From positions 1 through 47,355 of the forward strand of contig JAGOUZ010000003.1 of the NCBI GenBank assembly GCA_018060985.1: a DNA stretch of 47,355 nt, read 5' to 3'. The DNA is from Minisyncoccota bacterium. GTDB lineage: Bacteria > Patescibacteriota > Minisyncoccia > Phycocordibacterales > SBAW01. This document shows, in pieces, positions 31,530 to 41,189 of this stretch (position 1 is its first letter; every line of letters starts with the position of its first letter). Both the position numbers and the translations under genes were made by a program. The notes below the pieces were generated by a model that saw only the letters and a list, made by a program, of their open reading frames with translations, did no database searches and was not told where the DNA came from.

Positions 31530-31928
31530 ATGATCCGGCTTTCTCTGCAGGTATTGGGGTGTGTGTTGGTGCTCAGCGCTTTTGCCTATGCTGCAACCAA
31601 CCCCATCGAGAATCCCTACGAACTGAGGCGTTCAGTGCCGTCACAGGCGGGTCAGGTCGATCGGACTCACAAGACCAATCTCGATCTGTTCGACATGCCG
31701 CTTGGCATAGTCTTCATCAACGAGGACGAGAGGCCGGCCGTCGAAGGTCCGCTTCCGGCCTACCGGGCTCACCAGCTCGCCGAGCAGAAATATCCAGACG
31801 CCGACCCGACCATCTTCATTGAAGGGACGGCTGAATACGACTACGCACTTCGGCTCTGGGTCGATATCTATCGTTCCCACTACCAGCTCTATCCGGTGGA
31901 GGAATGGGATTTTGCTCAGTCCAACTAG
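31530..31928 (+). CDS. Secreted protein of unknown function
   Basis: A 132-residue protein with a clear signal peptide (MIRLSLQVLGCVLVLSAFAY, cleavage near AYA-ATNP). The mature part is polar, with Tyr and Asp clusters (YRAHQLAEQKYPDADPTIFI). A ribosome binding site (GGGGAGTGA) precedes the ATG and a strong terminator follows, so it is an independent unit lying between the two halves of ComEC. Codon choice is GC-rich compared with its neighbours. No family is recognised. Confidence 0.75.
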   Translation: MIRLSLQVLGCVLVLSAFAYAATNPIENPYELRRSVPSQAGQVDRTHKTNLDLFDMPLGIVFINEDERPAVEGPLPAYRAHQLAEQKYPDADPTIFIEGTAEYDYALRLWVDIYRSHYQLYPVEEWDFAQSN

Positions 31929-31948
31929 CTTCAGACAGCGAAATACGA

Positions 31949-31984
31949 GGGCGGGTTCCAGATGGAACCCGCCCTTTGCTATTT
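31949..31984 (+). terminator. Terminator of the secreted protein gene
   Basis: GGGCGGGTTCC (31949-31959) pairs with GGAACCCGCCC (31964-31974), followed by TTTGCTATTT. Confidence 0.87.
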
Positions 31985-32003
31985 CTACCCGTATACTTTT
32001 TGT

Positions 32004-32873
32004 ATGAAGCACCTCTATCGTTACCGTCCGTACATTGCGCTTGGGGTGCTTGCCGCTATTACGCTCGCTATCTGGATTGCCGTTTTTGCCGAGCAAAGAA
32101 CCGGAGTGCTCACGGTTGCCGTGATGGACGTCGGCCAAGGCGACTCTATTTATATACAGTCACCAACCGGCATCGAAGTGTTAGTAGATGGCGGGCCGGA
32201 CTCATCAGTCTTGCGCGAACTTCCTACACTTATGCAACCATTCGACCGTTCCCTTGATGTAGTAATTGAAACACACCCAGATGCCGACCATATTGCAGGG
32301 CTAGTAGATATTTTTATGCGCTACAACGTGGGCGCATTTATAGAGCCCGGCGTGCCTAAAGAGACAGCAACGTTTAGCACTCTTATTGAAGAGGTAGAAG
32401 AAAAAGATACGCCGCACTTGTTAGCACATCGCGGCATGAAGCTTGAACTTGGTGGAGGAGCAACGCTAGACGTGTTGTATCCGGACCACGATGTCTCAAC
32501 GCTTTCGCCAAGCAAAGCAAATGATGGCGGCATTGTGATGCGGCTTACCTATGGCAAAGCAAGCATGCTCCTCACCGGCGATATCTCAAGCAAAGTAGAG
32601 GCGCGGCTTATAAAACTCGATGGGTCTGAGCTTGATATAGACCTACTAAAAGTCGGACATCACGGCTCGCGCACCTCGACTAGTGATGCATTTGTTAAAG
32701 CAATGACTCCAGCTGCGGCAATTATTTCAGTCGGGAAGAGTAATCGCTATGGCCACCCGACAGAGGACGTATTAAAAACGCTTTCGAACAACAATATAAA
32801 AACCTTCCGCACCGATCAGGAGGGGACCGTGGTGTTTACCTCAAACGGAGGAGAGTTTGTACGAGCTCAATAA
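32004..32873 (+). CDS. ComEC-type metallo-beta-lactamase domain protein
   Basis: A 289-residue protein with an N-terminal transmembrane helix (YIALGVLAAITLAIWIAVFA) and an MBL fold. Motifs: VAVMDVGQGDSIYIQSPTG, IETHPDADHIAGLVD (HxDxDH), MLLTGDIS and LLKVGHHGS. It matches the C-terminal nuclease-like domain of ComEC/Rec2 and probably works with the channel at 29369. The ATG at 32004 is chosen because TATACT (31992-31997) lies exactly 6 nt upstream. Confidence 0.92.
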   Translation: MKHLYRYRPYIALGVLAAITLAIWIAVFAEQRTGVLTVAVMDVGQGDSIYIQSPTGIEVLVDGGPDSSVLRELPTLMQPFDRSLDVVIETHPDADHIAGLVDIFMRYNVGAFIEPGVPKETATFSTLIEEVEEKDTPHLLAHRGMKLELGGGATLDVLYPDHDVSTLSPSKANDGGIVMRLTYGKASMLLTGDISSKVEARLIKLDGSELDIDLLKVGHHGSRTSTSDAFVKAMTPAAAIISVGKSNRYGHPTEDVLKTLSNNNIKTFRTDQEGTVVFTSNGGEFVRAQ

Positions 32874-32924
32874 TGTCCACATCGCCCCAGTCTAGGCATA
32901 TAAAGGGTGAGAGAATAAGAGCAC

Positions 32925-34577
32925 ATGCGAAGTACTAAGCGAAAAACGTCACGTACGTCTTTTACTCCTAAACAAATCATCGTTACTATCGCGGCAGTTC
33001 TATTTGTTGCGGTACTTTTTTCGAACCACGCTTCTCCCCATGGAGAGGTGTCGATAGCGGAAGCCGCTACCGCAAAGAAGTGCCTTCTCGATGGTGCGAC
33101 AGTGGCTCATAACGACACGCGCAAATTTTTTAGCGCGAAGAGTGTAGCGTCTAACAAGAGTTGCGACGACGTAAGTCTTAAGCGCCAATGCAAAGACGGC
33201 AAGCTTTCTGGAAACGACAAGTTCAAATACGCTTCTTGTACAAAAGAAACTCCTCCGCTTGGAGTGCAGGGGGCCGGGTATGTCTATATGCAGGACTCTT
33301 TTAATAAAGAAGGGGCTACGTCGCCAGCTAGGTTCTCGGACAAGTGGGGTACTGGTCCGTGCTCAGTAGAGCCACATTCGTCTTCTGCAAGACCAGGCTC
33401 TGTTGTTCGGTCAGGGTCGTGCATGCTTAAGCAAGAGGGTGGAGATTCTTTTGTGCGCTTCACGGTATATCCTTTTGATGTGCGCAATACCGACGAAGAT
33501 GATGGCGAGTGGGGCAAGGGTGGCGGCGAGACAACGCCAAGAAATACTATTGAGAACGCGTATGGATATGCGCCAAATAAAGATGCAGCCGTAAATAAGA
33601 AAGGTTGGGATCTGGCAGGTAAAAAATATCTTGTTGAGGGTAACACGGTGCGATACAGCTGGAATTTTCGTATTAACGATGTAAGTCTACTTGAGCCAGT
33701 TTCGGTACCGGGTGATGGGGTTGGGGGCGTTTGGGCGACCAGGCCGCTTGTACCCTCTGCCGTGATAGGTCAGTTTCATAGTCAGGGAAATTATCTTAAC
33801 TTTACCAACGGCACCGCGCTGTCATGCGGCACGACCGTAGAGAGCTCTTCACCCTCGCCAGGTCTGTTTATAACAAAAAATGGTACGGATCTTATTTTTT
33901 CTATGACACTCAAAATGGAAGAGGGTCTTATGCCCTCGTATTTATCTTCCGCATATAAAAATAATTGTGAGACACAGTCTGACAGGTATGGCAGAGGGGG
34001 GACCAAGAGGATGTGCACCTTCTCGGTTTGGTCTGCCAGGATTCCGAAAACAGACGTGCTCAATAAATGGTTTACCGTTCAGGTGGATACAAAGATCGCA
34101 GCGAGTGCCTCAGGCTCAATCAAACTTGCATTTGGTCGCACTGACCTCAGTTCAGGTGCGGCGGCAGGCTTCAAAACCCAAAAATTCCTCGGAGGCTCGA
34201 AAGACATTCTCGATTCTATTCCCACTAAACAGAATAGTTGTCCCAGTGAGCCGCGCATAGGCGTGTATGCCCTTAGGTATAACCCGCTCTATTACGCAGA
34301 TTATGAAAATAATGCTGCGACTACAGAGTTTGACGAAGATGCAATGAAAGCGTTTCGTGAGAGCCAGTCTCGAAATTGGATAAGCAATGCGTATGCCGCA
34401 ACGTTCTTGAAGCCCGGAGACAATCCACTTGCAGCTCCACGATTCATCATCGACTACGACAATTTCAGCATCACTCAGCAAGCAGGGCCTGTAGCAGCCT
34501 CGCAGGGCTGGTGGTCTAACGTGGCAAGCGTATTCTCGGGATGGTTTGGCATGTATCCAGCGGAAAAAGAAATATAG
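32925..34577 (+). CDS. Secreted Cys-containing protein, polysaccharide-lyase-like
   Basis: A 550-residue protein. After a basic N-terminus a signal anchor (IIVTIAAVLFVAVLFSN) is followed by a ~55-residue Cys-rich module (KKCLLDGATVAHND to YASC). The rest shows a pattern like concanavalin-type polysaccharide lyases: VRYSWNFRINDVS, VIGQFHSQGNY, WFTVQVDTKIAASASGSIKL and RIGVYALRYNPLYY. Lyase activity is a tentative reading; no catalytic residues are proposed. It probably acts at or outside the cell surface. Confidence 0.68.
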   Translation: MRSTKRKTSRTSFTPKQIIVTIAAVLFVAVLFSNHASPHGEVSIAEAATAKKCLLDGATVAHNDTRKFFSAKSVASNKSCDDVSLKRQCKDGKLSGNDKFKYASCTKETPPLGVQGAGYVYMQDSFNKEGATSPARFSDKWGTGPCSVEPHSSSARPGSVVRSGSCMLKQEGGDSFVRFTVYPFDVRNTDEDDGEWGKGGGETTPRNTIENAYGYAPNKDAAVNKKGWDLAGKKYLVEGNTVRYSWNFRINDVSLLEPVSVPGDGVGGVWATRPLVPSAVIGQFHSQGNYLNFTNGTALSCGTTVESSSPSPGLFITKNGTDLIFSMTLKMEEGLMPSYLSSAYKNNCETQSDRYGRGGTKRMCTFSVWSARIPKTDVLNKWFTVQVDTKIAASASGSIKLAFGRTDLSSGAAAGFKTQKFLGGSKDILDSIPTKQNSCPSEPRIGVYALRYNPLYYADYENNAATTEFDEDAMKAFRESQSRNWISNAYAATFLKPGDNPLAAPRFIIDYDNFSITQQAGPVAASQGWWSNVASVFSGWFGMYPAEKEI

Positions 34578-34582
34578 AAAAT

Positions 34583-34616
34583 AAAAAGAGCGGGGGATAC
34601 CCGCTCTTTTTAATTT
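34583..34616. terminator. Bidirectional terminator
   Basis: AAAAGAGCGGG (34584-34594) pairs with CCCGCTCTTTT (34600-34610), with T or A tracts on both sides. It serves the lyase-like gene and the convergent rpmB. Confidence 0.93.
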
Positions 34617-34629
34617 ATGTAAACCAGGT

Positions 34630-34872
34630 TTAGATAACCCCTGCTTTCTTAAGCGTCTTATAGGCGCCGTTTTTGTTGATGGTGCGGATGCCCTGGGTGG
34701 AGAGAGTAACGACAACGGTGCGGTTAAGCTCAGGGACGAAAATGCGCTTCTTCTGGAGGTTTGGCTGCTTGCGGACACTGCCTGTTGGGTTGAATTTGGT
34801 AGCACGAATACGGTTGCTGTAGCCGCCAGCAACCTTCGAACCTTTCTTCGTAACAGGGCAAATCTTGGCCAT
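34630..34872 (-). CDS. rpmB: 50S ribosomal protein L28
   Basis: An 80-residue L28 with MAKICPVTKKGSKVAGGYSN at the N-terminus. The CxxC pair of zinc-binding L28 forms is reduced to a single Cys. It is a single-gene unit, divergent from the M50 protease gene; ATGATATCAT between them could provide -10 elements in both directions. Confidence 0.95.
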   Translation of the reverse strand: MAKICPVTKKGSKVAGGYSNRIRATKFNPTGSVRKQPNLQKKRIFVPELNRTVVVTLSTQGIRTINKNGAYKTLKKAGVI

Positions 34873-34909
34873 ATATTGAGCCCGGATATGATATCATTAT
34901 TTTCTAACT

Positions 34910-35545
34910 ATGCAACCCGGAGATATATTCCAGATAGTCGTCCTTATATTCTCTGTAGTCCTACACGAGGTGGCCCACGGCTATATGGCCAACTACCTTG
35001 GCGATCCAACTGCCCGTCTCCAGGGGAGGCTTACCCTGAACCCGCTTAAGCATATCGACCCCATGGGCTCGGTGTTTCTGCCTCTTATCCTTAAGCTAAC
35101 CGGTTCGCCCATACTTATTGGCTACGCCAAGCCGGTGCCCTACAACCCCTACAATCTAAAGGGGAAGTGGGGAGAGGCTCTAGTGGCCTTTGCCGGCCCC
35201 GGGACCAATATCCTTCTCGCTCTTATATTTGGCCTGATCATTAGGGTTTTTGGTGGCGTAATCGACCCGACGCTCCTCGGCGCCTTTGCCATCATCGCCT
35301 TTATCAACATGCTGCTCGCCCTCTTTAACCTGATTCCGATACCGCCCTTGGATGGCTCTAAGATACTTTCTGAACTTTTGCCGGGGGAACTAGGTCGGGC
35401 CTATGGCCGCTTTCGCGAAAGTTTTGAGCGTCTTGGCGTCTTAACCGGCACCCTTATAATCTTGGTATTGTTTTACTTCCTCTCGCCGTACTTCGGTGCC
35501 TTTCTGGGTCAGCTCTTCGGTCTTTTGACAGGTCTCTCTTTCTAA
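34910..35545 (+). CDS. Site-2 protease family (M50) membrane metalloprotease
   Basis: A 211-residue protein with the zinc motif HEVAHGYMANYLGD at the N-terminus and the second motif NLIPIPPLDGSKI near residue 140, embedded in about five hydrophobic segments. M50 proteases cleave within membranes, often to release signalling proteins. This short form without a PDZ domain resembles the widespread YwhC-like group. The substrate is unknown. It lies directly upstream of the rpsL-rpsG operon. Confidence 0.93.
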   Translation: MQPGDIFQIVVLIFSVVLHEVAHGYMANYLGDPTARLQGRLTLNPLKHIDPMGSVFLPLILKLTGSPILIGYAKPVPYNPYNLKGKWGEALVAFAGPGTNILLALIFGLIIRVFGGVIDPTLLGAFAIIAFINMLLALFNLIPIPPLDGSKILSELLPGELGRAYGRFRESFERLGVLTGTLIILVLFYFLSPYFGAFLGQLFGLLTGLSF

Positions 35546-35587
35546 GATAGATTACAGGCAACGCGATCACGCGCGTTTTTTGTAGAA

Positions 35588-35998
35588 ATGGCTCGTATAT
35601 CACAACTCGTCCGTAAAGGACGCAAAAAACAAGTAAGCAAGTCTAAGTCGCCGGCCCTCCAGCGCGGCTTCAACACGCTCAAAAATCGCCCTATCTTCTA
35701 CCCGTCGCCCTTTAAGCGCGGTGTATGCACCAAGGTGACCACCACGACTCCCCGCAAACCTAACTCAGCTATCCGTAAGATTGCCCGCGTTCGCTTGACC
35801 AACGGTCAGGAAATCACCGCCTATATTCCAGGCGAGGGTCACAACCTTCAGGAGCACTCGGTGGTGGTAGTACGTGCCGGCCGCGTGAAGGACATCAACG
35901 TTCGCTACCAGGTAGTGCGCGGCAAGCTCGACGCAGCAGGCCTCGACAAGCGCCGCGTGTCTCGCTCTCGCTATGGTTCTAAACGTCCTAAATCATAA
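35588..35998 (+). CDS. rpsL: 30S ribosomal protein S12
   Basis: A 136-residue S12. It shows [20 protein letters not shown] and the decoding-centre loop [13 protein letters not shown]. The N-terminus has a slightly longer basic stretch than in E. coli. rpsG follows 8 nt downstream, as in the canonical str operon. Confidence 0.98.
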   Translation: MARISQLVRKGRKKQVSKSKSPALQRGFNTLKNRPIFYPSPFKRGVCTKVTTTTPRKPNSAIRKIARVRLTNGQEITAYIPGEGHNLQEHSVVVVRAGRVKDINVRYQVVRGKLDAAGLDKRRVSRSRYGSKRPKS

Positions 35999-36006
35999 AA
36001 TTTTAT

Positions 36007-36477
36007 ATGCGTCGCCCAGTAAAAAATAGAAATATCGTTGGTCCGGACCTCAAGTACAACTCTGCCCGCGTGGAGAAGTTTATTAACTCGGTCATGCTCT
36101 CGGGAGAGAAGGCTACTGCCCGCAAGATTGTGTACACCGCACTCGACATCATTAAAGAGAAACAGAAGGTAGAAAGCCCACTCGAAGTATTTGAAACGGC
36201 TATTCGCAACGTAGGCCCTGCGATGGAGGTACGCTCACGCCGTGTCGGCGGTGCTAACTATCAGGTGCCGCGCGAGGTTCGCCCTGAGCGCAAAAACGCA
36301 CTCGCGTTCCGCTGGATACTCATTGCTGCTCGCGGCAAGAAGGGTAAGCCAATGGCAGAAAAGCTCGCCGAGGAAATTATGCTCGCAGCCAACAACGAAG
36401 GCTCTGCAATTAAGAAGAGGGAAGATACGATAAAGATGGCAGAGAGCAACAAAGCCTTCGCCCACTTCGCCTGGTAA
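36007..36477 (+). CDS. rpsG: 30S ribosomal protein S7
   Basis: A 156-residue S7 with RRVGGANYQVPREVRPERK. It nucleates assembly of the 30S head. A terminator follows at 36499, so the rpsL-rpsG transcript ends here instead of running into fusA, which lies 2 kb further on. Confidence 0.98.
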   Translation: MRRPVKNRNIVGPDLKYNSARVEKFINSVMLSGEKATARKIVYTALDIIKEKQKVESPLEVFETAIRNVGPAMEVRSRRVGGANYQVPREVRPERKNALAFRWILIAARGKKGKPMAEKLAEEIMLAANNEGSAIKKREDTIKMAESNKAFAHFAW

Positions 36478-36498
36478 TACTCAAGAAATATTTGCACA

Positions 36499-36527
36499 AA
36501 GGCCGCCCCCGGGCGGCCTTTTGCTTG
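36499..36527 (+). terminator. Terminator of rpsL-rpsG
   Basis: AAGGCCGCCC (36499-36508) pairs with GGGCGGCCTT (36511-36520), followed by TTGCTTG. Confidence 0.85.
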
Positions 36528-36579
36528 TCGGTAGCGACTTCACTCCCGCTTCAGCGGGACTATTGGATACTGTTTCCTT

Positions 36580-36657
36580 ATGAAAGGAATAATATTATGG
36601 CTCTTCGGAGTCCCGGTAACCATTATCATATTGCTTTACCTGCTCAACATACTATAG
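36580..36657 (+). CDS. 25-residue hydrophobic membrane peptide
   Basis: MKGIILWLFGVPVTIIILLY followed by LLNIL and a stop. It is almost entirely one transmembrane helix. A TACTGT is exactly 6 nt before the ATG, matching the leaderless geometry seen elsewhere, and the inverted repeat CCCGCTTCAGCGGG lies upstream. The clean helix and the start geometry support a real small gene. No function can be given. Confidence 0.55.
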   Translation: MKGIILWLFGVPVTIIILLYLLNIL

Positions 36658-36660
36658 CTA

Positions 36661-36689
36661 TTGACATTATACGTTAAGTATTATATTGT
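36661..36689 (+). promoter_or_regulatory. Promoter of the GlmM-like gene
   Basis: TTGACA (36661-36666) with TATATT 15 bp (36682-36687) or TATTGT 17 bp (36684-36689) downstream. Confidence 0.65.
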
Positions 36690-36733
36690 ACCCGGCGGTA
36701 CGTATTCAGAACACAGCGAAGGAAGGGCCCCAG

Positions 36734-37654
36734 ATGGCACAGGAAGTACAGACACTTTTCTCCGATGGTCGGGCGTATGTGGAGGGCATCGTGAACACGG
36801 GCCTGCTCATGCCCGAGAACATCACGAAACTGGGTCAGGTTGCGGGACTCGTGTTCCGCAACGGTGGCAACCATCACCGGGTGCTCATCGGCAAAGACAC
36901 CCGACTCCCGAACTACGGGATCGAAAAAGGGCTCGGGCAAGGGCTTCTTGCTGTCGGGATGGCGGTCGTAGAGACCGGGCCCATTCCGCGGCCCGCAATC
37001 GCCATGCTCACCAGCTCGATGAACTGCGATATCGGCATCATGATCGGCGCCTCCGAAAAGAGCTTCGATCATAGCGGGATCGAGATCTTTGGTCCCGCCC
37101 ACCACGCGCTCTCAGCCGACAAGCTGGAGCGAATGGAGGCGCTGTACCGCACCGACCTCTCGAAGAAGCTTTCCTTGCCTAAGGACTTGGGGAAGGCAAA
37201 GCGTATCGAGAGTGCGCAGGGTCGATATGTTGAGTATGCCAAAGGCACTCTGCCGAACGGCATCTCGTTCAAAGGCCTTCGCGTGGTGGTGGACTGCGCT
37301 CATGGCGCCGCCTACCAGGTGGCTCCGGAGGCGTTCATCGAGCTTGAGACGGACCTGTTCGTGATCAACGTCGCACCGGATGGACTCAACATCAATCACG
37401 AGTGTGGTACCGCCACACCCCGTGCGCTCAAGGACAAAGCGCACTATCACAAAGCAGACGTCGGCTTTGCCTTCGATGGCAGCGGCAGCCGCCTCTGCTG
37501 CGTGGACGAAGCGGGCACCGTTGTCGAGCACGATGCGCTGCAGGCATTCTTTGCCGACAAGGCTTGGAAGGACGACCCGCTCGTGATGGCACTGCAGATC
37601 GCGGCGCTGATCAAGGGAAAGGGTGTTCCGGCCAGTCAGATCTTCCCGAAGTGA
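36734..37654 (+). CDS. Truncated phosphoglucosamine/phosphohexomutase-like protein, probable pseudoenzyme
   Basis: A 306-residue protein homologous to the first two-thirds of GlmM and related phosphohexomutases: RVLIGKDTRLPNYGIEKGLG, VETGPIPRPAIAMLTSSM and VVVDCAHGAAYQVAPEAF. The active-site loop, normally SASHNPxxDNGIK, reads GASEKSFDHSGIEIF, keeping the Ser. The metal loop, normally DGDGDR, reads DGSGSRLCCVD and has lost two aspartates. Domain 4 and part of domain 3 are absent. Catalysis therefore looks impossible by the known mechanism. It has its own promoter, a GGAAGG ribosome binding site and a terminator, and interrupts the str cluster. Confidence 0.83.
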   Translation: MAQEVQTLFSDGRAYVEGIVNTGLLMPENITKLGQVAGLVFRNGGNHHRVLIGKDTRLPNYGIEKGLGQGLLAVGMAVVETGPIPRPAIAMLTSSMNCDIGIMIGASEKSFDHSGIEIFGPAHHALSADKLERMEALYRTDLSKKLSLPKDLGKAKRIESAQGRYVEYAKGTLPNGISFKGLRVVVDCAHGAAYQVAPEAFIELETDLFVINVAPDGLNINHECGTATPRALKDKAHYHKADVGFAFDGSGSRLCCVDEAGTVVEHDALQAFFADKAWKDDPLVMALQIAALIKGKGVPASQIFPK

Positions 37655-37659
37655 CTACT

Positions 37660-37698
37660 AGCCCCCGCCGAGCGAATGCGTGGCGGGGGCTTCTTCTT
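37660..37698 (+). terminator. Terminator of the GlmM-like gene
   Basis: AGCCCCCGCC (37660-37669) pairs with GGCGGGGGCT (37682-37691), followed by TCTTCTT. Confidence 0.85.
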
Positions 37699-37710
37699 AC
37701 CCAAGAACTA

Positions 37711-37738
37711 TTGACAAATAGCGTATTTATAGTATTAT
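37711..37738 (+). promoter_or_regulatory. Promoter of the RTX-repeat gene
   Basis: TTGACA (37711-37716), 16 bp, then TATTAT (37733-37738). Confidence 0.8.
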
Positions 37739-37802
37739 ACCCCCGACGTTCGGCGTTCCTTAAAACTTAACGCAACTCAAAACAGAAGCAGGAGACGACA
37801 CC

Positions 37803-38327
37803 ATGCCTATTTCATTGACGCCCAACAAAGATATCCTGGGCGGGGAAGATGATGACCTCATCAAGGGGAAGGCGGGCGCCGACCATCTTGATGGCGCCGC
37901 TGGCAACGATCAGATCTACGGCGGCGATGGTACAGACACCCTCTACGGCGGCGAAGACGACGACTACCTCAAGGGCGGCAAGGGCGACGATATCCTCTAT
38001 GGCGGCGATGGCATGGACACGCTCCATGGCAGCGCCGGCAAGGACAAGCTCTACGCTGGTGCGGGCGACCATGTCGGTGGCGGCAAGGGTGCCGACACCT
38101 TCTACTTCGACGAGGACCTCATCGGCGGCACGGCGACCATCGGAGACTTTACCCTGCAGGACAAGATCGACTTCAGCGATGTTTCGGGTCTCACCATCGG
38201 GAGGTTTTCGGTGGTGCCGGGCGGCTGGGACATCGACCTCGACCTCGACGGCACCGCGGACGCCCATCTGCAGGGGATCTCTATTTCCCCGCAGGAGGCC
38301 TATGACACGGGGGTTCTGATTCTCTGA
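37803..38327 (+). CDS. RTX (hemolysin-type) calcium-binding repeat protein
   Basis: A 174-residue acidic protein. Residues 10-105 are about ten nonapeptide repeats of the GGxGxDxLx type (for example IYGGDGTDTLYGGEDDDY and LYGGDGMDTLHG), which fold into a calcium-binding beta-roll. A C-terminal capping region (DFTLQDKIDFSDVSGLTI) follows. There is no signal peptide, as in type I secretion substrates, and no enzyme domain. A type I secretion system is not in the window. The ribosome binding site is CAGGAGA. It interrupts the rpsG-fusA junction and may be transferred. Confidence 0.87.
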   Translation: MPISLTPNKDILGGEDDDLIKGKAGADHLDGAAGNDQIYGGDGTDTLYGGEDDDYLKGGKGDDILYGGDGMDTLHGSAGKDKLYAGAGDHVGGGKGADTFYFDEDLIGGTATIGDFTLQDKIDFSDVSGLTIGRFSVVPGGWDIDLDLDGTADAHLQGISISPQEAYDTGVLIL

Positions 38328-38339
38328 GTGCAGGAAGTG

Positions 38340-38373
38340 GGGCCGCTGGCAATTGCTGGCGGCCCTTTTTGTT
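38340..38373 (+). terminator. Terminator of the RTX-repeat gene
   Basis: GGGCCGC (38340-38346) pairs with GCGGCCC (38359-38365), followed by TTTTTGTTT. The T tract doubles as the -35 region of fusA. Confidence 0.85.
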
Positions 38374-38397
38374 TGCTTTTTGGCCTAATTCTAGTAT
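38369..38397 (+). promoter_or_regulatory. Promoter of fusA
   Basis: TTGTTT (38369-38374), 17 bp, TAGTAT (38392-38397). The leader begins with a small hairpin (CGCC-AATG-GGCG) followed by seven T (38424-38430), a possible attenuator. Confidence 0.5.
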
Positions 38398-38446
38398 CTT
38401 AGGGGTACGCCAATGGGCGCCTATTTTTTTAGTTAATATTTAATAT

Positions 38447-40597
<2,151 letters not shown>

Positions 40598-40615
40598 CAC
40601 ATAAGAAGATAAAAT

Positions 40616-40650
40616 AAAAAACGCCGCGGGGAAGTCCTCGCGGCGTTTTG
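40616..40650. terminator. Bidirectional terminator
   Basis: AAACGCCGCG (40618-40627) pairs with CGCGGCGTTT (40639-40648), with A and T tracts on the two sides. It serves fusA and the convergent gene at 40653. Confidence 0.92.
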
Positions 40651-40652
40651 CG

Positions 40653-41006
40653 TCACCTCTTCCCATAGTGGATCTGAGGTGGGGGTGTATAGCTGCTCCA
40701 CTTGGCGTGCGGTACGAAATGCCAGGTTACCTTGACCAAGAACTCGTCCTGACGGCCGAGGATATCCTTGGGCAGTTGGTTAAACAGAGACTGTATCAGG
40801 GTTGATGAAATAGATATCCGGTTACAGCGGGTCGGTCGCACGACCAAGAATTTAACGAAACGGTCGGGCTGGTAGGCAAGGAAGTCGCGCGCGTGTCTGC
40901 GAAAGTGCTCGGGCACGTCGATGATGGCGTAGCCGCTCTCGGCCATAAGGACTTTGAGCTTAGTGAGCGTGAGCAGTTGGGCAGGCGACACCCGTGTAGA
41001 CACCAT
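40653..41006 (-). CDS. Unknown protein inserted between fusA and tuf
   Basis: A 117-residue basic protein preceded by GAGGGAGG 6 nt before the ATG on the minus strand. It contains a helical start (SPAQLLTLTKLKVLMAESGY) and an arginine/histidine-rich middle (PEHFRRHARDFLAYQPDRF). It has no signal peptide or membrane helix. It runs opposite to the surrounding ribosomal cluster and ends at the shared terminator. No family is recognised. Confidence 0.65.
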   Translation of the reverse strand: MVSTRVSPAQLLTLTKLKVLMAESGYAIIDVPEHFRRHARDFLAYQPDRFVKFLVVRPTRCNRISISSTLIQSLFNQLPKDILGRQDEFLVKVTWHFVPHAKWSSYTPPPQIHYGKR

Positions 41007-41189
41007 AGGAAACCTCCCTCGTTAAGTGACTGAGCAAATCTGGGAGTACCCTAGCATCAAAAAGTTGTCCACACCACCCACTTGTGGGGTAGGGCAGGAA
41101 TGGTAAATTTACTGTCTAACAGGGCACCAGCGAAAGCTGGGGCCCTTTTCTCGTTCGAAATTATTAGTTCTTTTAAAGTCCTTATTATC

